From Roseiconus nitratireducens (GTDB taxonomy: Bacteria > Planctomycetota > Planctomycetia > Pirellulales > Pirellulaceae), in contig NZ_VWOX01000007.1 of assembly GCF_008629675.1 (NCBI RefSeq), forward strand, positions 186,001 through 250,000: DNA of 64,000 nucleotides, in the 5' to 3' direction. Below are positions 8,705 to 17,703 of the stretch, piece by piece. Both the position numbers and the translations under genes were made by a program. The stretch's first letter is position 1. The number at the start of each line of letters is the position of its first letter. Under the pieces are notes generated by a model. The model worked only from the letters and a program-made list of their open reading frames with translations. It did no database searches and was not told the DNA's origin.

Positions 8705-9772
8705 ATGAATACCGCGCGCTCATTTCGGGCCAATTCGCACGCTCGGTCGCTCGGAACTCACATGGACATCCACCTCTTTGATGCCCGCATGCTTGCTCCG
8801 CTCGTTCTCTTCCTGGAAGAGGCCGGGAGTCGCAGTCAGCGATTCCTTGATCGCGCGAGAATTCCGCGCGAGGTTGTGGAAACAGGCGGCTGGATCGGCA
8901 AGAAGCAGGCCTACGACTTTACGTATGAAATGGTGCAGGGTTTGGGTTGCCAGGACGCGGTGTTCGCTGCCTATCTCAAATTCCAAATGAACCACCTGGG
9001 CCCGATTGCTGACGCAATGCGATTGTGCAAGACCGTCAAGGAAGCTCTGGAAGTGGGAGCCCGGCTCGGCAGCACGGCCTACGAGGGTAACGAGTACTTC
9101 CTAACGATTGAGGGAGAGACGACGTGGTTCTGCTATCGGGAGCCCACAGTTATGTCGGCGGGACAGACTTTTATCAACGACATGACGCTTGCGGTTTACT
9201 GTCAACTGATTCGCGCGACAGCGGACACGAATTGGCGGCCCCGGCAATTCCGAAGTAAAGACTCGATTATCAATCGCCATCGCGGAGTGGAATTATTCGC
9301 AGACTGCCAAGCCATCGCCCACTCGGACTCGACCGGCCTAGCATTTCCAACGGAGTTCCTCAGCCGGCGGTTGCCTGGTCCAGAGACCATGTCTGGCTCG
9401 ACTCCATCGCATGATTGGGAGTTTGGTCCGCAGAACAGCGAACCGGTGGTGGAGAAATTATGTCGCTTGCTCGCATCACAGTTTTCGTATGGGAAACTGC
9501 CGACGTTAGACGTTGTTGGTTCGATGGTTGACGTGAGCCCACGAACACTGAAACGACAACTTACGGCAGCAGGCACAAGCTACACCGGACTTCTCGATCG
9601 ACTGCGCTTCGATGTTGCATGCGAGATGCTGGCTATTCCACAAATGACCATACGCGAAGTTTCGATCGAACTCGGCTACTCGGGGACAAACAATTTTGTT
9701 CGAAGCTTTCGGCGAATGACGGGGCTCACTCCCGGGGAATACCGCCGCCGCCTGATTCACGACATGTTTTAG
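8705..9772 (+). CDS. AraC-family transcription regulator
   Basis: The 355-residue protein has an N-terminal sensor region of the arabinose-binding-like type (about 25-215). A C-terminal double helix-turn-helix (about 255-350) is typical of AraC/XylS proteins: DVSPRTLKRQLTAAGTSY in the first HTH, then IREVSIELGYSGTNNFVRSF and TGLTPGEYRR in the second. A second in-frame ATG at 8762 (MDIHLFDARML) is also a plausible start, because the first 19 residues are not typical of the family. The gene diverges from the two DUF1254/DUF1214 genes and is the best candidate for their regulator. The inducer is unknown. Confidence 0.93.
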   Translation: MNTARSFRANSHARSLGTHMDIHLFDARMLAPLVLFLEEAGSRSQRFLDRARIPREVVETGGWIGKKQAYDFTYEMVQGLGCQDAVFAAYLKFQMNHLGPIADAMRLCKTVKEALEVGARLGSTAYEGNEYFLTIEGETTWFCYREPTVMSAGQTFINDMTLAVYCQLIRATADTNWRPRQFRSKDSIINRHRGVELFADCQAIAHSDSTGLAFPTEFLSRRLPGPETMSGSTPSHDWEFGPQNSEPVVEKLCRLLASQFSYGKLPTLDVVGSMVDVSPRTLKRQLTAAGTSYTGLLDRLRFDVACEMLAIPQMTIREVSIELGYSGTNNFVRSFRRMTGLTPGEYRRRLIHDMF

Positions 9773-10296
9773 TAGCGCGACCGCGTTGAACTGGACTTAG
9801 GCGATCAATGCTGATTGAGGCTACGAAGCGATAAATGGTGCTACGCACCATGGCAAAGGAAAGCATTTCGAAAATGACCCCGGTCGCTTTCGCCCATTCG
9901 GCGAATTGCCTCCGACCGACACTTATGCAGATGTCGCTGTAAGTGCTTTGGCAGCAGACGTTAACATTGAAGGCAAGGATTGTACGCCGCGAGCAAAAAG
10001 TTCTATTGGCGTCCTGTCGCCCCGACTTGAGTTCAAACCGGCTCGTTGCATTGAATTGCAGCGAGCTGTTTCTCTTGGAGATACAAAGAGTTACGGTGCT
10101 GTCGCACGCCTATCAGCTGGTTCAAACGGATATCCGAATGTCAAGGTTCCCATCCATCCGCGTGCGCAAGCTATTGCTACACAACTAGTTGACGGGTTCA
10201 AATCTCATGGACACTCTCCTACCCGAACCATTTAGCTGGGGAGACGAGTTGAGAGCATGTAGCGAGTGTGGTGGAGACGGAATCACGCGCCGCGTA
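9773..10296 (+). other. Spacer after the AraC gene
   Basis: No convincing gene is seen. A short perfect hairpin lies at 9835-9851. Open frames at 9906-10235 and 9943-10188 have no ribosome site and no recognisable pattern. Confidence 0.5.
9835..9851 (+). terminator. Small hairpin downstream of the AraC gene
   Basis: ATGGTGC-TAC-GCACCAT is a perfect 7-bp stem with a 3-nt loop, 63 nt past the AraC stop. No T-run follows, so a terminator role is only a possibility. Confidence 0.3.
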
Positions 10297-10848
10297 TCAC
10301 GAACCGGATTCCATCGCTTGAATCAGCCAGGCACGGGCAAACTTCCAGTACCGGCTGGCGGTGGCTCTAGAAATGCCCAGCGCATCGGCCGCATCCTGCT
10401 CGGGGAGTCCAGCAAAGTACCGCAGCTTGACCAGTTCCGCCTTCTGCGGATCAAACTCGGTGAATCGCGTCAGGGCTTCATCCAGGGCCAGCATGTCGTC
10501 CGGGGTCGTTTCGGCAATGCTTGCCACCTCGGACAAGCCGACTCGCTGATGATCGCCACCATGTTGGATGCGCTGTCGCCGTCGGGCCCGGTCGATAAGA
10601 ATCTGTCGCATCGCCTCGGCCGCGACGCGGAAAAAATGCTGGCGGTCATTAAAGCTCCGGTCGCCGCACAGTTTCAGATATGCTTCGTGCACCAGCGCTG
10701 TCGCCTGTAGCGTCTGCCCCGGTTTTTCAGAGGACATTCGGGCGGCTGCGAGGTTGCGTAACTCCTCATAGACGAGTGGCAACAACTTTGCGGCGGCCTG
10801 TTGGTCGCCGCGGTGGGCGGCTTCGAGAAGTTGCGTAACGTCGGTCAT
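10297..10848 (-). CDS. ECF-type RNA polymerase sigma factor (Sig-70_X6-like)
   Basis: The start was placed at ATG 10848 (MTDVTQLLEAAHRGDQQAA) because the protein family begins there; the longer frame adds 13 unrelated residues that overlap the kinase gene. The 183-residue product has region 2 with the pattern LVYEELRNLAAARM and ATALVHEAYLKL, and region 4 with VKLRYFAGLPEQDAADALGI and SRATASRYWKFARAWL. This matches the ECF group that TIGR02999 describes, which commonly accompanies Ser/Thr kinases in planctomycetes and acidobacteria. The gene starts 2 nt after the kinase stop, so it is co-transcribed with the kinase. Here the kinase gene comes first, the opposite order to the cluster at 1-4322. 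Confidence 0.92.
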   Translation of the reverse strand: MTDVTQLLEAAHRGDQQAAAKLLPLVYEELRNLAAARMSSEKPGQTLQATALVHEAYLKLCGDRSFNDRQHFFRVAAEAMRQILIDRARRRQRIQHGGDHQRVGLSEVASIAETTPDDMLALDEALTRFTEFDPQKAELVKLRYFAGLPEQDAADALGISRATASRYWKFARAWLIQAMESGS

Positions 10849-10850
10849 TT

Positions 10851-13454
10851 TTAGAACTGCTCCAGTCGCTCTTTTTCCTTCCGCCAATGTTCAGCAGCCT
10901 CTGACTTGCCCAGCTTTTCCGAAACTGCGACCAAGTCATCGAGCACCTCTCGCACGTGATTCAAACGATGGGCGCTGAATCCTTCGTTTTTGAAGTAACT
11001 TCGAATCATCTCGTAACCGCTGGCCAGTTTCGGTTCGGCTTCTGCGTAATTCTCTTCAAGCAGAAGGCACTCCCCCAGCCCGACGAGAGTTGTTCCCAGG
11101 ATAATGTGTTCCCGTTTGCTTCTGGCAAGCGGGATCGCTTCATTGAAGAGCTCTTTGGCCTCGGCGATTTTTTTCAGCCCGAGCAACGTGAGTCCGCGAA
11201 GCCACAGGGCGCGCAACCGGCCACGATCATCACGTTCAAAAAGTTGCGTTCGCTTCTCCAGCAGTGTCTTGCTGTAGGGTTCTGCTTCGTCGAACCATTT
11301 TCCCTGGGCGTAGTGCAGGGTGATGTCGTCCAAAAGAACGAGTGTCCGGGGATCGTCTTCACCAAAAACGTCCTTGAATTCTGGTAGCAGTGCCACGTCC
11401 TGCTCGGCCACTCGTCGGTTGTCTTCCGATGTGCCGGTTGCTGGCTTTGCATATTTATTTGCCCCATACTTGAGAAAAAGCCGATAGGGATCGTCCGAGG
11501 GCAACTTCTGCCCGCTGGCCATCGCTTCCTGTGCGAGTCGCATACACTCGTCATGCTTCCCCTTCCGTGCGATGAATGCTGCCAGGCGCATCTTACAACG
11601 AATCGCAATCACGCTGTCATCGCCATGTCCCGCAACCGCGAGTTGCAAGGCGTCTCGAAGGAGACTATCAGCCTTGACCATGTCATTATTCATGAAACGC
11701 ATCCAGGCGACGGCGCTCAGTGTCCTGATCGTGTCGGGGTGATCAGGTCCCTGAACCTTGCGACGTCGCTCAAGAACATCGAGAAGGATCGCCTCTGTTT
11801 TCTCATCCCACGACTCACGCACCCAAACCAGACTCTCCTGACAATTCAGCGTTTCCAAGTTGTTGGGGCCAAGCTCGTCCATCAAAACTTCCAGTGCCGG
11901 CTGTATTTGTTGCCTGGCTTTCGGGTACTTGCCAAGGATGGCGTAAGCGCGCCCGATCCGCGCTCGAATGCGAGCAACCGTCAACGGCAGACGCTCTGTA
12001 TCGCGATCGAGTTGCTTTACCGCGCGATCGACGACGGTTGTGAATGGAACATTTCCTACCGTGAGTTCTTCGTGCTCATCGTTCGTCCCCAGAAACGTGT
12101 CGAGCAGAAAACTGGCGGCCTCTGTTTCTTGCCTGGCCTTCATCTCGGCATGGTGCGCTCGAATGCCAAAAGTTAGGCTGAGTACCGTGGAGATGAGCAG
12201 AACACCTGCGAAAGCCCCAATCGTCAGTATCGCTACGCGATGCTTTCGACAGGCCTTCTGCAATCGGTACGCCAGCGTCGGTGGGCAGGCTTCTACTGCA
12301 TCTCCTTTCAGATATCGCTGCACGTCTTTCGCCAGCCCGTTGGCAGTCTCGTAACGCCTTGAACGGTCCTTGTCGAGGGCCTTCATCACGATCCAGTCGA
12401 GGTCACCGCGAACAAGGCTCGGCAGCTTCGATGCGTCAACTTGCCGGCACGCCGCCAAACTTGGCAGCGTCTTGTCCGAAGATAACCGAGTGCTCGGCCG
12501 TGGCGGATCTTCTTCGCGAATCAGTCGCTTGACCTCCTCCCAGGCCGCCACCTTGAATCGTGCCTTCTCCAGTGGCGTGGTGCCGGTGAGCAACTCGTAA
12601 AGGATTACGCCGAGGGCATAGATGTCAGTCCGCGTGTCGACATCCAGGGCGTTGATTCCGACTTGTTCGGGCGCCATGTAGAGCGGCGTGCCAACGACCG
12701 TACCGAAGGCGGTGTGCAGCGTGCGATCGGTGAGCATCTGCGAGGAGTTGATCGCCTTAGCCAAGCCGAAGTCGATCACTTTTGGCACAGGTCTGCCATC
12801 GTGTTCGGTGACCAGCACGTTGCTGGGCTTCAGGTCGCGGTGGATGATCGCTTTTTGATGTGCATGCTGCACCGCCGAGCAAATCTGCACGAACAGGTCA
12901 AGACGCTCGTTCACGAATAGCTTGCGAGCATCGCAATACTCAGTGAGCGGCAGCCCTTTCACCAGTTCCATCACAAAGAACGGTCGGCCTGCGTCGTCAG
13001 TGCCGGCGTCGTGGACTTTGGCGATGTTCGGGTGGTCCATCAGCGCGAGGGCTTGCCGTTCCGCCTCGAAGCGGGCCAGCACCGCCTTTGAGTCCATTCC
13101 AGCTTTGATGAGCTTGACGGCCACCAGCCGCCTAACCGGCTCCTTTTGCTCCGCCATCCAGACGGTTCCCATGCCGCCATCACCAATTTGTTCCAGCAAT
13201 TTGTAACGACCAGCGATGAGCGTACCGACCGACTGGGCATCAGAAAGGCAAGTTGCCTCCAGCTCGTTGTGCCCGGCAACGGGACGGTCGAGCGGGTGAT
13301 CCACCCGGTCATGAGCCCGAAGCAGGCCGTCCAACTGCCTACGAAGCGCCTCCTGTCCCGCACATTCCCGATCGAGGAATGCCTTCCGGGATTCCGCGGA
13401 CAATTCTGCGGCAGCAGCAAATAGCGATTCGACTTGGCTGGAACTGTTGTGCAT
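10851..13454 (-). CDS. Transmembrane Ser/Thr protein kinase with TPR tail
   Basis: This is an 867-residue Hanks-type kinase. The Gly-rich loop GDGGMGTVW is at about residues 91-99 and the ATP lysine in VAVKL at 111-115. The catalytic loop HRDLKPSN is at 205-212, DFGLAK at 228-233 and an APEQ activation segment at 261-264. A membrane span follows at about 407-430. After it comes a long helical region with tetratricopeptide-like repeats (about 470-860, including patterns like VARIRARIGRAYAILGKYPKA). The start ATG at 13454 has a GGAG site about 10 nt upstream. It is the first gene of a two-gene unit with the ECF sigma factor at 10297-10848 and probably signals to it. Confidence 0.94.
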   Translation of the reverse strand: MHNSSSQVESLFAAAAELSAESRKAFLDRECAGQEALRRQLDGLLRAHDRVDHPLDRPVAGHNELEATCLSDAQSVGTLIAGRYKLLEQIGDGGMGTVWMAEQKEPVRRLVAVKLIKAGMDSKAVLARFEAERQALALMDHPNIAKVHDAGTDDAGRPFFVMELVKGLPLTEYCDARKLFVNERLDLFVQICSAVQHAHQKAIIHRDLKPSNVLVTEHDGRPVPKVIDFGLAKAINSSQMLTDRTLHTAFGTVVGTPLYMAPEQVGINALDVDTRTDIYALGVILYELLTGTTPLEKARFKVAAWEEVKRLIREEDPPRPSTRLSSDKTLPSLAACRQVDASKLPSLVRGDLDWIVMKALDKDRSRRYETANGLAKDVQRYLKGDAVEACPPTLAYRLQKACRKHRVAILTIGAFAGVLLISTVLSLTFGIRAHHAEMKARQETEAASFLLDTFLGTNDEHEELTVGNVPFTTVVDRAVKQLDRDTERLPLTVARIRARIGRAYAILGKYPKARQQIQPALEVLMDELGPNNLETLNCQESLVWVRESWDEKTEAILLDVLERRRKVQGPDHPDTIRTLSAVAWMRFMNNDMVKADSLLRDALQLAVAGHGDDSVIAIRCKMRLAAFIARKGKHDECMRLAQEAMASGQKLPSDDPYRLFLKYGANKYAKPATGTSEDNRRVAEQDVALLPEFKDVFGEDDPRTLVLLDDITLHYAQGKWFDEAEPYSKTLLEKRTQLFERDDRGRLRALWLRGLTLLGLKKIAEAKELFNEAIPLARSKREHIILGTTLVGLGECLLLEENYAEAEPKLASGYEMIRSYFKNEGFSAHRLNHVREVLDDLVAVSEKLGKSEAAEHWRKEKERLEQF

Positions 13455-13586
13455 GATCGGCTTTCTCCAGTAACTTTGCGGCTCCTGTTGATAAGCGATG
13501 TTGTGGACCGGAGCGCCTCACGAGAATTATCACGAAGATTTCGACGGCCCACAATTCAGCCACTGCGTTGAGCCTCAACGTCGGAC

Positions 13587-14117
13587 ATGAAGGTTGACCC
13601 CGGTCACTCCCGCTGGCCCTTGGACCGAAACGAAATCGACGTGCGAAGGCCCTGCGCTATTTACCGCTGGTTGCTAAACTCGCCCGAACGAGTTTCCGCG
13701 ATCAACCTGTCCCTGATGCACCATGATTTCACATCGACGACCGATGAGGATGGAGTGGCCCAGTTCGACTGGATTCCGGACTGGCAGACGCGAATGATGA
13801 CCTTTTGGAATTCCCGGCAGCCCGGATGGACACGTCGGCGCGTCACCGTTGATCCGAATGCCGTCCCGGCCGGTGGCGGCATTCACGCAACTTTGAAAAT
13901 CGAAAGGCTCATCCCGTTCTCCGGACGTGTCATGGATCAACAAGGGAACCCGGTCCCCGACGCGACCGTAACGCTCGCCGGAGAGCATGGCGAACGCCAC
14001 TCTTCAACGCCTCGGACGGATGCTCAGGGTCGATACCAAATCAAGGTTCCGCCAAGGATGAACTTCCTGATCACCGCCGTCGGGCACCGACCGGGACGGC
14101 GGGAGCCCCAGAATTAA
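13587..14117 (+). pseudogene. Fragment of a carboxypeptidase-regulatory-domain protein
   Basis: From about residue 40 of this open frame the sequence is protein-like. TSTTDEDGVAQFDWIPDWQ is followed by a linker and then a classic carboxypeptidase regulatory-like repeat: FSGRVMDQQGNPVPDATVTL, then RTDAQGRYQIKVPPRMNFLI. The same type of repeat is found in the M56 fusion protein at 44292-48380. There is no signal peptide, no membrane part and no plausible ribosome site. The frame ends abruptly after the repeat, in unrelated sequence. It is best read as the internal fragment of a lost M56-type or secreted protein. An intact small gene is less likely. Confidence 0.6.
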
Positions 14118-14385
14118 AACGTAGAGCGAAGAAGTCAAGCTGATGCAGAGGCCCCGGGATCCGAACCGAAACCGTTACGCCACAGCCGCTTAAGCTTGAG
14201 CCCGTGCCATTCGTTCCAGGACTTAAAAACAGACCGCCATTTGCGCATCCGTCAAAAGCACATCCCGGCATTGTGTGAGATAAGATGAATTACTTAGTCG
14301 AGCTGTCGGCCGCCGGAGCAATCTAGCTAGCGAATAGAAGCATGCGGTGCCCATCCAGTTGTTTCTGTATCGCCAAAACAACTGC

Positions 14386-14408
14386 TCCGGTGTCGGCCAG
14401 CGGAGCGT
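14386..14408 (+). repeat. Short dispersed repeat, copy 2
   Basis: TCCGGTGTCGGCCAGCGGAG followed by CGT, 22 of 23 bases identical to 4888-4910. The arms CTCCG and CGGAG can pair. Confidence 0.6.
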
Positions 14409-14529
14409 TGAAACGAGTCCGGCTAATTCGCTTCGGTCACCCACACCGACGCGCTAAAGCGAGGCGCGGAATTCAGGGGCGACCACCCCGACGTGATGAG
14501 CGAAGCCATCGCGCGTCGTACCGGCGGTA

Positions 14530-14794
14530 GGGGCGAAGCCCCGGTCATTTGCCCAGCCCAGCCCAGCGGGCTGGGAAGGAAATGAACAGAAATGAAATGT
14601 TAGGGCCAACGGCCCGGCCCTTTGTTTGTCAGTGTGCTTCCGCGTTCATCGAGAGTCGATTCTCACGGCACCGGGGCAATCGATACGTTTGGGACTGAGT
14701 AGCAAATGGCCGGGCCTTTGGCCCTCAGGTTTTCACTGGATTCTGAGACCCAGTCCGTTGGACTGGGCTAGGTAAACGGCTGGGCCTTCAGCCC
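14530..14794 (+). repeat. Cluster of six short GC-rich palindromes
   Basis: Six separate hairpins lie within 265 bp: GGGGC-GAA-GCCCC at 14530-14542, CCCAGC-GG-GCTGGG at 14562-14575, GGGCC-AAC-GGCCC at 14603-14615, GGGCC-TTT-GGCCC at 14712-14724, CCCAGTCC-GTT-GGACTGGG at 14749-14767 and GGGC-CTTCA-GCCC at 14782-14794. They share a GGGCC/CCCAG theme. This is REP-like repetitive DNA of the kind common in planctomycete spacers. No coding function is seen. Confidence 0.8.
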
Positions 14795-15329
14795 GAACGA
14801 TTCTGTGACGGACGTTATCAAAGGCGCAAGGATAACCGCTGACCATGTCTGCTTTCGGCCACCTACCTGCTTCGGTTGCATCGACCTGTGCAGCGAAGAA
14901 GGTGTTGCGACTCGCTTCGGTGTCAGGTCGCCCGAGACACCGGTGCGTCGAGTGGAGATCGATTCGTGAAGGTGGTTGGTCCAACCCCGGCGAGTCGGCA
15001 TGGTTGCTAAGGGCATTCGGTGGTGCTGACCGGAGTCGCTTGGAAAACTCGGTTCTCCATCTCGCAGTCGCGGATCTGATCGAGAACTGGTTTCTCTCTG
15101 GCGACGAAACGCGGTTGGTATCCGCCGGAATTGCAGGTGTTTGCGATTCTTCCTTCGGCGTCTACGACGCTACGTTGTTCAAATTGAAGCTCTTGCCGTT
15201 TCCGACGGCGCCGGCGACGTCAATCCCCAATTCCACTTCGTTGATGAAGAAAAAAAGCGGTTGACACTCAACCGACGAGTGCCAATCGCAAATCGGTGTT
15301 GTCGTCCAGAGTGAACAACGAGCGCGACG

Positions 15330-16967
15330 TCAGTTGCCTGCTCGGTTGGCCATCGCTTTCTCGATCTTTTCCTTGACCGCCGTTAGGTTGAAGCTCGCGC
15401 CTTTCTGCATGGGCGGGTAGTCGAGGGCCGTCTGTGCTAACTTCGCAACCTCCTGCTGCACGAACACGAAACGCCAGAACTCGAAAGCCCACCAGTTTGC
15501 GGCGAATAGCGAGTCACCAAGATTCATCTTCTCGAATGGATCCAGCCGCAGGTTGTAAATGCCGGGCCAATCCATTTTGACCTTCGGGCCGAACCAGCCA
15601 TCCGGTTGTTCCAGAAACACATACTTGTAGTTGCCGATGCGGGCAGCTGCGAGTTCCGACTCGGTAAAGTACCAGAGCTCGTTGCGGGCGGACTCTCCAC
15701 CCTCGGTGAGCATTTTGGTCTGATCGTACCCGTCGAGGTGGACCTTGTACTCCTTCCCGTCAAGCTTCTTGCCCTCGAGCAGGTCTGCCTTGACATCTCC
15801 CTCGTACCCGGCGGCGGCAGCGAATGTGGGGAACCAGTCCATCCCGGACATCACACCGTTGATGACCTGACTGGGCTTCACCCTGCCGGGCCAGCGGATG
15901 ACGCAGGGGGCGCGGAAACCGCCCTCAGTTCCCATGCCTTTCCAGCCTTTGAACGGGGTGGTTCCGCCATCGGGCCAACTGAAGCCCTCGGTGCCGTTGT
16001 CGGTCGTGACCACAACAATCGTGTTGTCCGCAACGCCCATCGCGTCGAGTTTCTTCATGACTCCACCAATGATGTCGTCGAACTGGGCCATCCCGGCTTC
16101 TTGCATGGTCCACTCGTTCGCGGGCGTCTGCATCTTCTGATACTTCGGTGAGAGGTGCGTGAACACATGCATCCGCGTGGGGTTGAGCCAAACGAAGAAC
16201 GGCTTTTCATCATTCTTCGCCTTCTCCATGAAGTCGACGGTGTGTTCCAGGATCACGTCATCGACCGTTTCCATGTTCAGCTCGACGCCTTCGGTGGGAT
16301 GGGGAGGAAGCGGTCCCTGATCCTCAATTCGCTGCTTGCCGACCTTGCCCCAACGAGGGTCGACAGTGGTGTCGTCGGTGTCCGTCGCCCAGCAATGAAG
16401 GACGTTGCGTGGGCCAACCTTATCGAGCAGGTCCTTGGGATAGTTCGGGTGCCAGGGGTCCTCCATCGCATCGAGGTGATAAAGGTAGCCAAAGAACTCG
16501 TCGAAGCCGTGGACCGTCGGCAGAAACTCGTTTTTGTCGCCAAGGTGGTTCTTGCCAAATTGCCCCGTAGCGTAGCCCAATTCTTTGAGGGCGGTCGCGA
16601 TCGTGGGGGCCGAGGCTGGCATGCCGATAGCTGCGCCGGCCTGTCCGACCGTGGTCAACCCGGTTCGAATGGGAAGCTCGCCGGTGATAAAATTGGCCCG
16701 ACCGGCCGTGCAGCTCGCTTCCGCGTAGTAGTCTGTGAAGATCGCTCCTTGTCGTGCAAGTTGATCGATGTTCGGCGTCCGCCCGGCCATCAGGCCGCGG
16801 TGGTAAGCGCCGATATTCCACATGCCGATGTCATCGCCCATGATAAAGACGATGTTGGGCTGTTTTCCGTCCTCTTGGGCTGGCAAGTCGGCCACGAAGG
16901 TGACGCAACTCAACAGAGCTGAGAGGACCGTCAGGGCCAACGCTTGACGTGAGTAAATTCTGAACAT
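15330..16967 (-). CDS. Secreted type I sulfatase (arylsulfatase-like)
   Basis: A 545-residue exported sulfatase with an N-terminal signal peptide (about 1-30). The metal site begins at NIVFIMGDDIGMWN (about 38-51). The active-site signature CTAGR is at 86-90; its Cys must be converted to formylglycine for hydrolysis of sulfate esters. Further family features are GKNHLGD and TDNGTEGFSWPDGGTTPFKG, where the second metal Asp/Asn lie. ATG 16967 has an AAGG site 9 nt upstream. It is closely related in layout to the sulfatase at 41774-43366 (same CTAGR signature and C-terminal pattern). The substrate is unknown. It needs a formylglycine-generating enzyme, which is not in this window. Confidence 0.95.
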   Translation of the reverse strand: MFRIYSRQALALTVLSALLSCVTFVADLPAQEDGKQPNIVFIMGDDIGMWNIGAYHRGLMAGRTPNIDQLARQGAIFTDYYAEASCTAGRANFITGELPIRTGLTTVGQAGAAIGMPASAPTIATALKELGYATGQFGKNHLGDKNEFLPTVHGFDEFFGYLYHLDAMEDPWHPNYPKDLLDKVGPRNVLHCWATDTDDTTVDPRWGKVGKQRIEDQGPLPPHPTEGVELNMETVDDVILEHTVDFMEKAKNDEKPFFVWLNPTRMHVFTHLSPKYQKMQTPANEWTMQEAGMAQFDDIIGGVMKKLDAMGVADNTIVVVTTDNGTEGFSWPDGGTTPFKGWKGMGTEGGFRAPCVIRWPGRVKPSQVINGVMSGMDWFPTFAAAAGYEGDVKADLLEGKKLDGKEYKVHLDGYDQTKMLTEGGESARNELWYFTESELAAARIGNYKYVFLEQPDGWFGPKVKMDWPGIYNLRLDPFEKMNLGDSLFAANWWAFEFWRFVFVQQEVAKLAQTALDYPPMQKGASFNLTAVKEKIEKAMANRAGN

Positions 16968-17703
16968 GTGGTTTTAACCTTGGTCTGAGAACGTTAAAGA
17001 AAGCTTTAAAAGTCTCACCCTGGTTTCCTGCAAACCTAAATAATCGTCTGCCTTCGGAGTGCCCGAAGCTTGCTAGGAATCAAATTTCGCGGCGGCGATT
17101 TGGCAGACGATTCCAGTCTGAGCTGGCATGGACTTGAGAAGTGTGTTGCACTCGTTGCCAATCCTTGTGCGCCCGTACGGTACACGTGTGCCTACTGGCA
17201 CAACGATTAGCAGACTATTTGCGAATTGCCAGGGATACCTAACTGGCGGCCGCTGTGAAGCGATTTCCGTGCCGATCCGACATGCTTTCCCAATGTCCCA
17301 TTGTTCGTGAAGGCCCGATGACATTGCTGTGATGATGTGGTTTACGATTGTGGGCTTTACCCGGAGAGACTAACGAAGGCACGGCGGACAAACCTTGATT
17401 AACGCGAGTGGTGCAACCGACGCGACACACCGCAAGCACGAAAAGCGAATCCATCGCGCGGCCGGTCGCATCGGTCTACACGCCTTTGCCAGATCGTTTC
17501 GACGCAGTCTTTCCCGAATCTCGGACTATTACCAGTTTGCCGTCCGAACGGATCTCGGATGCTTGAGTGTTTACCGGATTCAATGATGCGACAGCGTCGC
17601 GTGCCAGGATCTGAACCCCGGACTTTCTCCTGGTGGATTCCACCATGCCGATATCAGTGCGGACGCGATACCACCTCAGTAACGCACCGCACACAATCGG
17701 GAA
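16968..17703 (+). other. Spacer upstream of the primase-like gene
   Basis: About 735 bp with no gene that can be supported. A tRNA T-arm-like segment near 17610 has no matching acceptor, D or anticodon arms. Open frames on both strands lack domains and ribosome sites. Confidence 0.5.

Larger units (their letters stand above)
14118..15329 (+). other. Long repeat-rich spacer
   Basis: About 1.2 kb without a supported gene. It holds the dispersed repeat at 14386-14408, a cluster of palindromes at 14530-14794 and the palindrome GGTTGG-T-CCAACC at 14974-14986. The open frame at 14845-15264 has no domain pattern and was not accepted. Confidence 0.6.

Noticed and set aside
14845..15264. 139-codon open frame
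   Set aside because: Lies in repeat-rich spacer and shows no domain.
17198..17216. Sigma-54-like TGGCAC site
   Set aside because: Spacing and the -12 part (TTAGCA) do not match the consensus.
17605..17640. tRNA-like T-arm (complement GTCCGGGGTTCAGATCCTGG)
   Set aside because: No matching acceptor, D or anticodon arm could be found around it, and the loop is 8 nt.
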